64,000 bases of DNA from Pegoplata infirma (Eukaryota > Arthropoda > Insecta > Diptera > Anthomyiidae), in the NCBI GenBank assembly GCA_963921195.1, contig OY992537.1, positions 151,375,844 through 151,439,843 on the forward strand. The letters are read 5' to 3'. A program made the position numbers and the translations under genes. Below, in pieces: positions 22,473 to 32,855 of this stretch. The stretch's first letter is position 1, and each line of letters opens with the position of its first letter. Under the pieces are notes generated by a model. It ran no database searches. It worked only from the letters and a program-made list of their open reading frames with translations, and was not told the origin of the DNA.

Positions 22473-25430
22473 TTAACTAAATAGCCATTTAAGTGGTTGA
22501 TGATCGGTTAGAACCAACACTTCTGATCCCTCAATGTATCCTCGAAATTTTTGCACTGCCCAAACTACTGCCAAAGCCTCTCTTTCGGTTGTTGAATAAT
22601 TTCGTTCAGCTGGGAGTAAAAGCCTGCTAGCGTACTCGATTGGGTGTTCTTCTTCTTTCTCCCCCTGGATTAATACAGCCCCGAGCGCGTAATTACTAGC
22701 ATCGGTTTTTAAAATAAAAGGCAATGACTCATTTACTTGTTGTAAAATCGGCGGAGAAACTAATAGCATTTTAAGTTTATCGAAAGCTTCTTGTTGTTTT
22801 TGTGACCAAGTCCACGTTGCGTTCTTTTTAGTCAAATCCGACAATGGCTTAGATACGTCAGCAAAAGACGGAACAAAGCGTCTATACCATGAGCATGTTT
22901 GTAGAAAAGATAAAACTTGTTTAGGATTCTTTGGATTTGTACGTTCGCTAATAGCTTTGGTTTTTTCAGGATCAACTTCAAGACCCTTTTCTGTCAAAAT
23001 ATGGCCAAGATAATTGACTTTTGATTTTACGAAAAAGCATTTTTCTCTATTAAGATGAAATCCAAAATTTCGTAGCCTTTTAAAGGTTTGTTTAAGATCT
23101 GATATATGACTATTTAAGTCGCTTGAACATATAATAATGTCATCCAAATAAGCTAGGATTGTAATATTTGGTAGCCCTGTTCGAAATTTATCAATTAAAC
23201 GCTGAAACGTTGCAGGAGCGTTTTTTAAACCAAATGGCATCCTATTGAAAACGTAAATCCCAAAAGGAGTTGTAAAAGCTGTTTTTAATTTGTCTTTTTC
23301 TGAAATTTTAATTTGCCAGTAGCCTGAACGAAGATCTAAAGTTGTCATATATGGTGTTGTTTTAGCAGAATGAAGTAAATCATCAATCCTTGGAAGAGGA
23401 TACGTATCTGTTGTGGTTATTGCATTTAAACGCCTATAATCAACGCACAACCTTATACTTTTGTCCTTTTTCGGAATTAATACGACCGGAAATGCCCAAG
23501 GCGATTCCATTTCTTCAATAACACCTTTCTTTAGCATATCATCAAGCTCGTTTTTCAACATAGATTTCATTTTCGGAGATATTCTATATGGAGCATTAGA
23601 AATCGGATCATGGGAACCAGTATTTATATAGTGTTCAACATGGGGAACCGGTACTAGAATATCTTCAAAAATGTCCTTTTCTTCCAATAGTAGTTTTTTC
23701 ACCGTATTACGTTCATCTTCATTCAAATTGCAACCTTCGTTTGGTCTTAATTTTATATCAAAAGAATTTAAGTCAATGGTTTGAAAGACGTCATTACAGT
23801 ATTCATCATACTTTGATTTCTTTAATGGCGGAAAAAGATCTGATGTTTTGGGAATTTCTAACTCATTGGGTACAGAATCCTGAAAGACTTTATTTACGAA
23901 ACCAGGGGAATAGTCATTATTTTGTACGTTAGTGTGTTCGAACCAGCTAAAAAATTGTTTAACATCATTTGTGTAAGATTTGCTTTTGTCATTTACTGAA
24001 ACACTGTTGATTACACATGCTTCCTGGAGCTTGAATTCAAAATGTTTATTAGGTTCGTCCTTAAAACACCATATCCTTTGGGCTAAATCTAGGACTATGC
24101 CACACTCTTCTAGAAAATCTATCCCCAACAACGTTCTATTACCTTCAGCATTAGGAAGACAAATAAACTTTATTTTTTTAAATCTTTTTCCGATTATAAT
24201 ATCTGCCACAGTAGAGTAAACGACTTCATTACGGGCTTTTCCGTCTGCCAGTATAATTTCCGCGCAGACTTTATCGAATTTGAGACCTTTTTGTTTTAGT
24301 TTTTGATATAATAAAAATCCGGCAACGCTGGTTCTAGCTGCCGTATCGAAATACGCTTCTCCATTTAGGCCATTTACATTTATTTCGGCAACGGGAACAT
24401 TTCGGCCTACAAGATTAGTTTGTATAGAGTTGAAATCGAGTGTTTTTGTTGATGTACTGGGCTTATCCTTATTGCAAGATGGGCAATTGGACCTGTAATA
24501 GCCGGAAGCACCACATCCATAACAGCTCAGTTTTGATTCTGGCTCTTTTACTTTAGCATGCTTGTCAGCTTCGAGTTTTTTAAAGCAATTTTCTACGGTA
24601 TGATTTCGTTTTCTACAGTGTGAACATTTTAATGAGGCTTTTTCAGGATTTTCAGATTTTTTAAAAGATTCTAGTTTTTCCTGTTTATCCTTCATAACCA
24701 TTTCTTGTTCACGAGCTTTTGTTAAAAGTTCTTGGAAAGTGGTAAAACTACCGCGTGAAACTTTCTCACGAATCTGCATATTTAACTGATGAAAAATCAT
24801 ATCTATCATTATTTTCTCAGATAGTTTTTCGGATAATTGTGAAAAAAGTCGTCGTTTTCTGCAAAGAAATACATCTGTAGATTCGGAAAATTTTTGCCCT
24901 TCTTGCGATATTTCACTAAAAATTCGCCAATCAGGCTTGGGAGGAGCAAAAGCTTTTCTCAGTAACTCAACAGCATCTTTGAACGTTTTGGCTTCATCTT
25001 TCACCCCCTGCCACCAGGTTGAAGCATAGCCTTCGAGAAGCAGTGGTAAGCTTGTAAGCGCGTGTACGTCAGAGATATTTTCCGCGTCTTTATAGACTAA
25101 TATTGTTGCAAGAAAATCTTCAACATTTGTAGAATTACGACCTCCGTTAAAGCGAGTTGTGCATGTACTAAAGGTCGGTTTTGTATTTTGGGCAATGGTC
25201 AGTCCGCCTAGCAGTTCTCTAAACTGAGTCTCAGTGAGACTGATATTAACGGGTACCTTAGGCTGGGAAGCTGCAGGTACTATAGGATTGAGTATTTGTG
25301 AAACAGAAGAAGCATTTGACGCAGTGCTCTGTAAATTGGAAGGAGTATTCTGTACATGGCTTTGGTTTGGAGGACATGTACTTCCAGAAGAGCCACTAGG
25401 GCTATCTGTGTTTCGAGGGCTTCTACGCAT
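22473..25430 (-). CDS. Gypsy Gag-Pol polyprotein (Gag, protease, RT, part of RNase H)
   Basis: This is a 985-codon frame. Gag occupies about the first 320 residues, with WWQGVK in the capsid-like part and two knuckles: one regular (CSHCRKRNHTVENC) and one with tyrosine in place of histidine (CYGCGASGYYRSNC). The aspartic protease active site reads FDTAARTSV near residue 360. RT follows, with IRLCVDYRRLNA, YWQIKI, FGLKNAPATFQR and the catalytic AYLDDIIICS. The RNase H start is LKTDASNYALG. Gag and Pol share one frame, so no frameshift is needed. The frame ends at a single TAA inside RNase H. The start ATG at 25430 is the first in frame downstream of the primer site. Confidence 0.9.
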   Translation of the reverse strand: MRRSPRNTDSPSGSSGSTCPPNQSHVQNTPSNLQSTASNASSVSQILNPIVPAASQPKVPVNISLTETQFRELLGGLTIAQNTKPTFSTCTTRFNGGRNSTNVEDFLATILVYKDAENISDVHALTSLPLLLEGYASTWWQGVKDEAKTFKDAVELLRKAFAPPKPDWRIFSEISQEGQKFSESTDVFLCRKRRLFSQLSEKLSEKIMIDMIFHQLNMQIREKVSRGSFTTFQELLTKAREQEMVMKDKQEKLESFKKSENPEKASLKCSHCRKRNHTVENCFKKLEADKHAKVKEPESKLSCYGCGASGYYRSNCPSCNKDKPSTSTKTLDFNSIQTNLVGRNVPVAEINVNGLNGEAYFDTAARTSVAGFLLYQKLKQKGLKFDKVCAEIILADGKARNEVVYSTVADIIIGKRFKKIKFICLPNAEGNRTLLGIDFLEECGIVLDLAQRIWCFKDEPNKHFEFKLQEACVINSVSVNDKSKSYTNDVKQFFSWFEHTNVQNNDYSPGFVNKVFQDSVPNELEIPKTSDLFPPLKKSKYDEYCNDVFQTIDLNSFDIKLRPNEGCNLNEDERNTVKKLLLEEKDIFEDILVPVPHVEHYINTGSHDPISNAPYRISPKMKSMLKNELDDMLKKGVIEEMESPWAFPVVLIPKKDKSIRLCVDYRRLNAITTTDTYPLPRIDDLLHSAKTTPYMTTLDLRSGYWQIKISEKDKLKTAFTTPFGIYVFNRMPFGLKNAPATFQRLIDKFRTGLPNITILAYLDDIIICSSDLNSHISDLKQTFKRLRNFGFHLNREKCFFVKSKVNYLGHILTEKGLEVDPEKTKAISERTNPKNPKQVLSFLQTCSWYRRFVPSFADVSKPLSDLTKKNATWTWSQKQQEAFDKLKMLLVSPPILQQVNESLPFILKTDASNYALGAVLIQGEKEEEHPIEYASRLLLPAERNYSTTEREALAVVWAVQKFRGYIEGSEVLVLTDHQPLKWLFS

Positions 25431-25840
25431 TTTATATTATTTTCCCCAGAAACAGAAAACAAAATAATAGTGGGCAACTCTACCAAAAGTGTAAAAAAAA
25501 TATCCTCTCCAAAACACTGTATATTTTTTTATCTTATTAACCACAAAGCAAAACGCATAAAATATTCAAAAAAAATTACAACAACACGTACCGTCGACAC
25601 AACAACAATAAAAACGATGTAATTTGACGACAACAACAACAATGCTGGAGCACAATGACAATGACAACAATGCTGGATTAATGCAAACAACGGTTGATTT
25701 AATAATTTCTTTTTTTGATAGCAACAACAACAACACTTTTAATATTCCAAAATCCTCGAAAGATTATTTTTTGGGATATTGGACGAATCAGCGATGTTGA
25801 TTTTGCAAACAAATCTTCTTTTGTTTAAATTTAGTAAAAT

Positions 25841-25856
25841 TTTTCGTTGGGCGCCA
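25841..25856 (-). promoter_or_regulatory. tRNA-Lys-like primer binding site
   Basis: Two bases after the 5' LTR the minus strand reads TGGCGCCCAACG, complementary to the 3' end of an insect tRNA-Lys. It primes minus-strand cDNA synthesis. Confidence 0.8.
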
Positions 25857-25858
25857 CT

Positions 25859-26571
25859 TGTAGAGATAGGGATTGACCAAAGACGACGATGAATAATAAT
25901 TTTATATTTTATGGGAGCCACAACCTGTCCAGACATACGTCCAAGACGGTCAATGTCTCTTATTGTAATTTAATTTAGAAAGGATCGGAACAGACGGCAA
26001 GCGTCCAATTCTAATCACAATCTTATTTATATAAGAAAAAATTATCAGGGGATTCTAATTGAAACACCGTAGTTAATTTTAATCAACTTTATTAGTTGGC
26101 GTTTGCATAAGGAATGATAAAATATTGATTTGAACTCTAACTTAAAAGGAAAAAATTGACAAACAAAATAAATTGATCACGAGAATATGAATTGAGAATA
26201 AACTAAATATTTAAGGAGAGTTTGAGTGACAATTAATGGTAAGCTAGTACCACATTAGTTAAATGCACACACACACTTAAGTAGTGTTTAAAAAGGGAGA
26301 ATTAAATAAACTCAAGTTAAACTGGTTTGAGCTAAAATAATTAAAACAAAATATGCAAATACAATGCATTATTATTAGAAAAGAGCATTATTAAAATGAG
26401 TGCATTTAGCTAATGGGATATTTATGAAAAAAATAAATGAGTTATTTAATATAAAAACAAACAGTCAATGAAATTTAAATAAATGCATGTAAAAAATATT
26501 AGTGTAAAAATAATATCACAAAATATAAATATAATATAAAAATAATTAAATACAAATATGTGGCCGCTACA
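25859..26571 (-). repeat. 5' LTR of the gypsy element
   Basis: A 713-bp LTR, near-identical to 19909-20618 and flanked outside by ACCA. As the upstream LTR on the minus strand it should hold the promoter. Confidence 0.92.
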
Positions 26572-26659
26572 ACCATCAATATTTCTATGCGATCCATCAA
26601 GATTGATATATTCAAGACGCATCAAGATTTAAAGATAGCAATATTTTTTATAATAAGTA

Positions 26660-27623
26660 CACTCAAAATAATTACTCTGTTAAATACTCAGTAAAATGAC
26701 TGTAATCTCAATTCGACAGATATTTGACAAAGTTATCTGTCGAAATACAGATTTTAAGACAATACTTTGTATTTTCTTGTGACCGAAAAACAAAATTTTA
26801 TCTGTAATTTTACTTCTTTCTTTGTAATCTCTATTTTCAGAACATAAATAGAGTTTTTTGTTAAAATAGAGATTTTAGAAAAATACTATATTTTTTTCTA
26901 GTAACCAAAATACTAAATTTCATCTGTAATTTTACTATTGCTCTGTAATACGGTTTTCAAATTTAAATCTCTTGCTAAATTTTACGAGGTGTAGTGCAAA
27001 ATTGAAGGACTCGTAATTTCACAAAAATAAAAAAAGTAAAATTACAATTTGGAAGCATTAAATCGGGCAAATTTACACGATGGCATTTCCTAATTGTCAA
27101 CAAAACTTGCACATTAAGAAATTTATCAGGAATCAAATAGTGACCGTTGTGTAAAAGCCATATCAAGCGCATTAAAAAGATATATAAGAAAGTCAAGGCA
27201 TTCTTAAATGATTTCCCTTTAATTTTATAAAAGTGTTTACTGGAATGACCCCGCTCAAATGTGAAACTGAAAATGGAAGTTTATGGAAAAAAAAAAAACG
27301 TGAGAACATCCAGCGAGTTTATAAATAAATACTTCAAAGTTAAACATTCGCGTGCGAAACATTTAACCGGGCGCATTTAAATGATAGCATTTGCCTTTAT
27401 TTTGTTTCAAGGTATTACTATCCATGCTTCTTGGTAAAATTCTGGTATTTATTTTACAATATTTTACAGAAAATTCTGTAAATCTACAGTTTTTTTTATC
27501 GAAATCATTTTACAGAGTTTTCTTTGTAAAATAGCAAAAAATCTTGCTGGTTGGAAATCTATGGTATTTTCTGCTGGCTCAGCAGAGTATCTTTGTATTT
27601 TAACAGAGTGATTATTTTGAGTG
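26660..27623. mobile_element. 964-bp TIR element with TA duplication
   Basis: The ends CACTCAAAATAATTACTCTG and the matching inverted right end (TTTTGAGTG) lie between TA dinucleotides. Inner repeats of GTAATTTTAC and CTGTAAAAT type occur. There is no transposase. The TA target suggests Tc1/mariner-like mobilisation, though the terminus resembles other CACNC-starting elements in this window. Confidence 0.72.
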
Positions 27624-27625
27624 TA

Positions 27626-28868
27626 TAAAAAAATGTCTCATTCTATAGACAAATTAACAAGTTTTTCTCAAGAAATTCTATCAAAAAGAGTCACAGAATC
27701 TAAGAATTATTCTACCGAAAAAATTTTACAGAATTTGAGAAATTTTCTATTAAAAAAATTTTCAGTTTCTGAGAATTTTTGTAAGGAAAAAATTTCTCAA
27801 AATCTGAGAGTTTTTCTACAGAAAAAATGTCTTAGAATCTGAGAATTTTTGTTTGTTATAGAAAATCAGAATCTGAGAATTTTTCTATAGAAAATCAGTC
27901 TCAGAACCTGGGAATTTTTCTATGGGAAATCAGTCTCAGAATATGAGAATTTTTCTATAGAAAAAATGTCTCAGAATCTGAAAATTTTTCTATAGAAAAA
28001 TGTGATAGAATCTGAGAGTTTTTCTATACAAAAATTTCTTCTTTCTACACAAAAATGTCTAAGATTTTTTCTATAAAAAACGTCTCAGAATCTGAGATTT
28101 TTTCTATAGAAAAATGTGTCAGAATTTGAGATTTTTTCTATACCAAATGTTTTTTCTATAGAAAAATATCTCAGAATCTGAGATTATTTCTATAGAAAAA
28201 TGTCTCAGAATATGAAATTTTTTCTATAGAAAAATGTTTCAGAATCTGAGATTTTTTCTATAGAAAAATGTGTCAGAATCTGAAATTTTTTTCTATAGAA
28301 AAATCTCTCAGAATCTGAAAGTTTTTCTATACAAAAATTTATCAGAATCTGAGATTTTTTCTATACAAAAATGTCTCAGAATCTGAGATTTTTTCTTTAC
28401 AAAAATGTCTTAGAATCTGTGAGTTTTTCTATACAAAAATGTTTTAGAATCTGAGATTTTTTTCTATAGAAAAATGTCTTAGAATCTGAGAGTTTTTCTA
28501 TACAAAAATGTCTCAGCATCTAAGATTTTTTCTATACAAAAATGTCGTAGAATCTGAGATTTTTTTCTACACAAAAATGTCTCAGAATCTGAGATTTTCT
28601 CTATAGAAAAATGTCTCAGAATCTGAGATTTTTTCTATAAAAAATGTCTCAGAATCTGAGATTTTTTCTATAGAAAAATGTCTCAACATCGAAAGGTTAA
28701 TCAAATCGTCTCAGAATCTGAGATTTTTTCTATAGAAAAATATCTCAGAATCTGAGAATTTTTCTATAGAAAAATGTCTCAGAATCTGAGATTTTTTCTA
28801 TAGAAAAATGTCTCAGAATCTGAGATTTTTTCTATTGAAAAATGTGTCAGAATCCGAGATTTTTTATA
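27626..28868. repeat. ~35-bp palindromic minisatellite, left array
   Basis: About 35 degenerate units carry two palindromes each: TCTCAGAATCTGAGA and TTTTCTATAGAAAA. Units vary by substitutions and short deletions. The open frames seen across it come from the repeat and are not genes. It is split from the right array (30170 onward) by the mariner insertion. Confidence 0.9.
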
Positions 28869-28870
28869 TA

Positions 28871-30167
28871 AGGAGTGAGATCATAAAAATGTTAACACAC
28901 ATTTTTGCCTACAACTTTGGTGTAAAGCTTCCAAATTTTTTTTTTTTCGGCAGTTTACATTTTAAAAATATGTCAGTTAATAAATTAATTTACATCATGA
29001 GTTTTAATTTGCAATTTTTTACACAATGGACGATGAAAGAAAAGTGCGTTCAAAAATAATTAAATATTTTCAACAAAACCAAACATGGACATACAAAAAA
29101 ATTGCCAAAGAAACTAATGTATGCCGCCAAACAGTTTCAAAAGTGGTAAAAAGGTATCTGGAACACCTAACAATTGAAAGGAAGCCGGGAACAGGAACAA
29201 CGACTGGTTATCGTAACATTGGTAAGGCATATAAAGTTAAAAGCATCCTTAAGAGAGCTCCTAACACATCTGGCAGAAAAACAGCTCGGTTAGCCCAATG
29301 CTCAGACTTTTTTGTACGTAAAGTGAAACGTAAGGCGGGACTAAAGTCCTACAAAGTTCAAAAAGTTCCCGATAGAAACGCTTTTAAAAATTTGGAGGCC
29401 AAAACCAGAGCTAGAAAATTGAAATCAAATTTTATAAAAAAATACAACTGTTGTGTAATGGACGACGAAACTTATGTCCTGGCTGATTTTGCGCAGCTCC
29501 CTGGTCAAGAATTTTATGTTTCCGATGTTCGAGGAAATGTTGCGGAAAAATTTCGGTCAAAAAAGCAAACGAAATTCCCCAAAAAATTCCTAGTATGGCA
29601 AGCCATATGTAGCTGCGGCCAAAGAAGCCATTCATTTGTGACATCTGGCTCTATAAACAGCGAAATTTATATCAAGGAGTGTTTGCAGAAGAGACTTCTT
29701 CCGTTCTTGAGTCAGCACAATGTATCCACTTACTTTTGGCCCGATTTAGCATCTTGTCACTACAGCAAGAAAGCGCTGGAGTGGTATAATGATAATAATG
29801 TGGTTTTTGTACCAAGAGAGGCAAATCCACCAAACTGCCCGGAGCTCAGGCCAGTGGAGAGATATTGGGCTCTTGTTAAAAAAGAATTAAAGGGCACAAA
29901 AAAGGTCTCCCAGGACATGCAAGATTTCAAACGTAGATGGACCACCTGCTCTAAAAAGGTGACAGAAACTACCATAAAAGCCTTAATGGGAGGGTTTCCG
30001 GAAAAAGTGGATAACTTTGTTCGTAGTGGTTAGAGTTCCATGCGGTTTTTTTGTTATGATTTTGTATTAAATTTTATTTAATAAAAATTTGGTTTGAAGT
30101 CTTAAAATTCAGTAGTCTGTTTTTTATTTAACTTTATGTGTGTTAACATTTTTATGATCTCACTCCT
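28871..30167 (+). mobile_element. DD37E mariner-family transposon, structurally intact
   Basis: A 1,297-bp element with perfect 32-bp terminal repeats starting AGGAGTGAGATCATAAAAAT, flanked by TA (28869-28870 and 30168-30169). It contains one uninterrupted transposase gene and sits inside the minisatellite. Perfect termini plus an intact ORF mean it could be active or very recently active. Confidence 0.93.
29026..30033 (+). CDS. IS630/Tc1/mariner-family transposase, DD37E type
   Basis: This complete 335-residue protein should bind the 32-bp TIRs and cut and paste the element at TA sites in the nucleus. Residues 1-60 form a helix-turn-helix (KIAKETNVCRQTVSKVVKR), with a second DNA-binding helix set up to about 120. 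The catalytic triad has its first aspartate in CVMDDETYV, the second in FWPDLASCHY and a glutamate in RPVERYWALVKKEL, with 37 residues between the last two. The WPDLASCHY and NPPNCPE motifs are typical of the insect ITmD37E group. The length is normal for the family. The ATG at 29026 is the first in frame, about 155 bp inside the left TIR. No lesion is seen. Confidence 0.92.
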   Translation: MDDERKVRSKIIKYFQQNQTWTYKKIAKETNVCRQTVSKVVKRYLEHLTIERKPGTGTTTGYRNIGKAYKVKSILKRAPNTSGRKTARLAQCSDFFVRKVKRKAGLKSYKVQKVPDRNAFKNLEAKTRARKLKSNFIKKYNCCVMDDETYVLADFAQLPGQEFYVSDVRGNVAEKFRSKKQTKFPKKFLVWQAICSCGQRSHSFVTSGSINSEIYIKECLQKRLLPFLSQHNVSTYFWPDLASCHYSKKALEWYNDNNVVFVPREANPPNCPELRPVERYWALVKKELKGTKKVSQDMQDFKRRWTTCSKKVTETTIKALMGGFPEKVDNFVRSG

Positions 30168-30169
30168 TA

Positions 30170-30800
30170 GAAAAATTGTCAGATTCTAAGTCTTAGATTC
30201 AGAAAAATTTTTTCTATAGAAAGATTCTCAAACTCTGAGACATTTTTTCTAAATATCTCAGAATCTGTGACATTTTCTATAGAAAATGTCACAGATTCTG
30301 AGACATTTTTTCTATGGAAAAATTCTCAGATTCTGAGACATTTTTTCTGTAGAAAAATTCTCAGATTTTGAAAATTTTTTTCTTTAGAAAAATTCTCAGA
30401 TCCTGAAACATTTTTTCTGTAGAACAATTCTTAGATTCTGAGACATTTTTTCTATATAAAAATTCTCAGATCCTGAGACATTTTTCTATAGAAAAATTAT
30501 CAGATTCTGATACATTTTTTCTATAGAAAAATTATCAGATTCTGATACATTTTTTCTATTGAAAAATTCTCAGATTCTGACACATTTTTCTATAAAAAAG
30601 TTCTCATATTCTAAATTGTGATACATGTTTCTATAGAAAAATTTTCAGATTCTGAGATTTCAGATTTTTTAAAAGAAAAAATATCCAGAAACTGAGTATT
30701 TTCTGTAGAAAAGTTTTAGAATCTGAGAGTATTTCTATTGAAAAATGGTTTAATAACAAAAAAATTTTTAGATCCTTCATAAAATTCTGAGACATTTTTC
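30170..30800. repeat. ~35-bp palindromic minisatellite, right array
   Basis: The same repeat family follows the mariner, but most units read TTCTCAGATTCTGAGACAT, the reverse complement of the left array. The switch lies near 30250 where an AGAATCTG unit meets an AGATTCTG unit. The array decays after about 30650. Confidence 0.85.
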
Positions 30801-31164
30801 TTATTATCAACTTTTCTTTAAAATTTGTAAACATTCAAAAAATTTAAAAAAAAATAAATTAATTAAAAATAATAAACTTTTCGTAGTTTTTATTTAAATT
30901 TTAAAAGGAAATGGTGTAAAAAAGCCATTATTAATGCAAGGTAATACTACCAAATTATTTACGTAATATCACCTATTTATCAATGCTATTTTACCTAAAA
31001 AGCTAAGGTATATTTCTGTCAACCATAATAAATTTCCGAACATAGGAATTACCTTAGCTTTTAAGTAACATTACCTTTTAACTTAGCAAATGCCCCGTTT
31101 GCCTGGCGCTAAGGTATTTTTATACTATAATTTTAGGTAATATTACCTCGATTTTTTTTTGTGT
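30801..31164. other. AT-rich stretch with GGTAATATTACC palindromes
   Basis: Several GGTAAT/ATTACC motifs in both orientations (about 30950-31150) suggest a decayed TIR element. A terminus-like CGATTTTTTTTTGTGTG precedes TA near 31166. No matching left end was found. Confidence 0.4.
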
Positions 31165-31366
31165 GTAGAAAAAATGAATTGGTATTGGTTTTTTATTGGT
31201 ATTGGTTTTGAAGAATAAAAGTATTGGTTTTTAATTGGCATTGGTAGTGGGGAATCGGTATTGGTTTTTTATCGGTATTGGTATCGCACAAATAAAGGTA
31301 TTGGTTTTTAATTGGTATTGGTTTTCAATTTAAATTGGTATTAACGGGTATTGGTATCGAAAAGGT
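31165..31366. repeat. Degenerate GGTATTGGT repeat
   Basis: About 200 bases of GGTATTGGTTTT-like units with GGTATCG variants. The same type of repeat lies at both ends of the hAT element at 44900-47681, so this may be the subterminal region of a related element. The 8-bp TSD of element R1 (ATTGGTAC) was made in it. Confidence 0.7.
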
Positions 31367-31432
31367 ATTGGTACCATAGAAAAAAATAGAAGTGTAAAAG
31401 AGTCGTATTTCGCTTGAATAAGTATTAGTGAC

Positions 31433-31780
31433 AGCACATTATGTAACTTTTGACGTTTAATAAAAACAATGCAACATAAAGGAGAACAACAACAAAGTAA
31501 ACAACAAAAGAAAAAACAAAAGGCTTTAAACTATCAATAGTGCGGGGGGGGGGGGTGAAATAAAGCCATAGGCAATAAGGCCATATGGCCTTATTTCTCA
31601 ATTCAAGCACATTATGTAACTTTTGACGTTTAATAAAAACAATGCAACATAAAGGAGAACAACAACAAAGTAAACAACAAAAGAAAAAACAAAAGGCTTT
31701 AAACTATCAATAGTGCGGGGGGGGGGGGGGGGGGGGTGAAATAAAGCCATAGGCAATAAGGCCATATGGCCTTATTTCTC
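31433..31780 (+). repeat. 173-bp tandem duplication including a poly-G run
   Basis: AGCACATTATGTAACTTTTG at 31433 recurs at 31606, and the two units match to TTTCTCAATTCA. Each unit contains part of R1 plus the first ~50 bases of the poly-G element. The G runs differ in length (12 against about 20). Confidence 0.85.
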
Positions 31781-32855
31781 AATTCAATGGGAAATAAGGC
31801 CATATGGCTTTATTACCAACACGATTGAGCAATAAAGTCATATTGATTTTGCAACCAAAGTGGAAATAAAGCCATATCAGTTGAAAGTGTGGAAATAATT
31901 TTCCCCGTAAATCCTGCTACCCAAAAAATAAAATTATTTAGCGAAGCCGCTAAATTAATTTATGAAGTTTGTAATCCCTAAGCCCGGCCGAAGGCCGGCT
32001 ACGCAGAATATCTTTTTTTGTTTAACTATTTTAGGGATTACAAACTCCATTCCTTAGACGCCTGTGGACAGGATTCCCCACCCTCTCCGCAAAATATTTT
32101 GCATTGTTTTTTAAGATTTTTTAACAAAAAAAGTTTTTTTGTGTAGCCGGCCTTCGGCCGGGCTTGGGGATTACATACTCCATGCATTAAACCCACCCTC
32201 TCCGCAAAGTAAAGTTTTCTAGGGTAGCAGGCCTTTGCGCTATCAAATTTGTTATGCCTCAAAAAGGCCTGATAACCAAAATAGCTTTGGATTGCAGAGA
32301 GGGTGGGTTTAATGCATGGAGTTTGTAATCCCTAAGCCCGGCCAAAGGCCGGCTACGCAGAAAACCTTTATTCAAAAAAAAAAAAAAAAACAAATCATAG
32401 AAGTCGTAATTTCGACATTTCGTCCAAAAAAAATATTTTGAATTTTTTGACAATTTGGTTTTGGGAGAAATGACATTTTTAGACCTACCATTTTGGGCTA
32501 TATGTCGCAGCTTGAGCGATATGACATTTACGGTTTTAGGTGATAAGACCTTGGGCGCTATGCCCGTACGCCATTTCAAACTCCATACATTAATTTAGCG
32601 GCTTCGCTAAATAATTTTTTTTTTGGGTAGCAGGATTTACGTGGAAATATATTTCCACACTCTCCGCAAAATAATGATGAACATTTTTAAAAAAATATTC
32701 AAATGAGTAACAAAGCCATATATGGCATTATTTCCAACAGTGGTTGGTAATAACGCCATATGGCCTTATTTCTCAACTCTTTGGGAAATAAGGCCATATG
32801 GCCTTATTGCCTATGGCTTTATTTCACCCACTCCCCCCCCCCCCCCCCCCCCCCG
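31716..32855. mobile_element. Foldback element with poly-G/poly-C termini
   Basis: It starts C plus about 20 G, then TGAAATAAAGCCATAGG, and ends with the inverse and 22 C plus G. The flanks AATAGTG (31709-31715, 32856-32862) form a 7-bp TSD; extending it to 9 bp would need an unpaired terminal G. The arms repeat AATAAGGCCATATGGCC-type palindromes. Nested inside is inverted sequence with GCCGGCCTTCGGCCGG hairpins (31981, 32143, 32335) beside TAGGGATTACAAACTCCAT. It is non-coding. Confidence 0.78.

Larger units (their letters stand above)
19909..26571 (-). mobile_element. Complete Ty3/gypsy LTR retrotransposon
   Basis: This 6.66-kb element lies on the minus strand with two LTRs, TG...CA ends and the 4-bp TSD ACCA (19905-19908, 26572-26575). 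Read on the minus strand it has the 5' LTR (25859-26571), a tRNA-Lys-like primer site, one long gag-pol frame with two lesions, a polypurine tract and the 3' LTR (19909-20618). I see no envelope gene. The LTRs differ visibly only by a 3-bp ATT indel, so the insertion is young. Confidence 0.92.

Noticed and set aside
27626..28868. CRISPR-like regular repeats
   Set aside because: There are no unique spacers; the repeats are contiguous palindromic minisatellite units in a eukaryotic genome, with no cas genes.
32038..32579. Minus-strand frames in the poly-G foldback
   Set aside because: They run through inverted repeats and hairpin modules and are not conserved between the arms, so they are chance frames.
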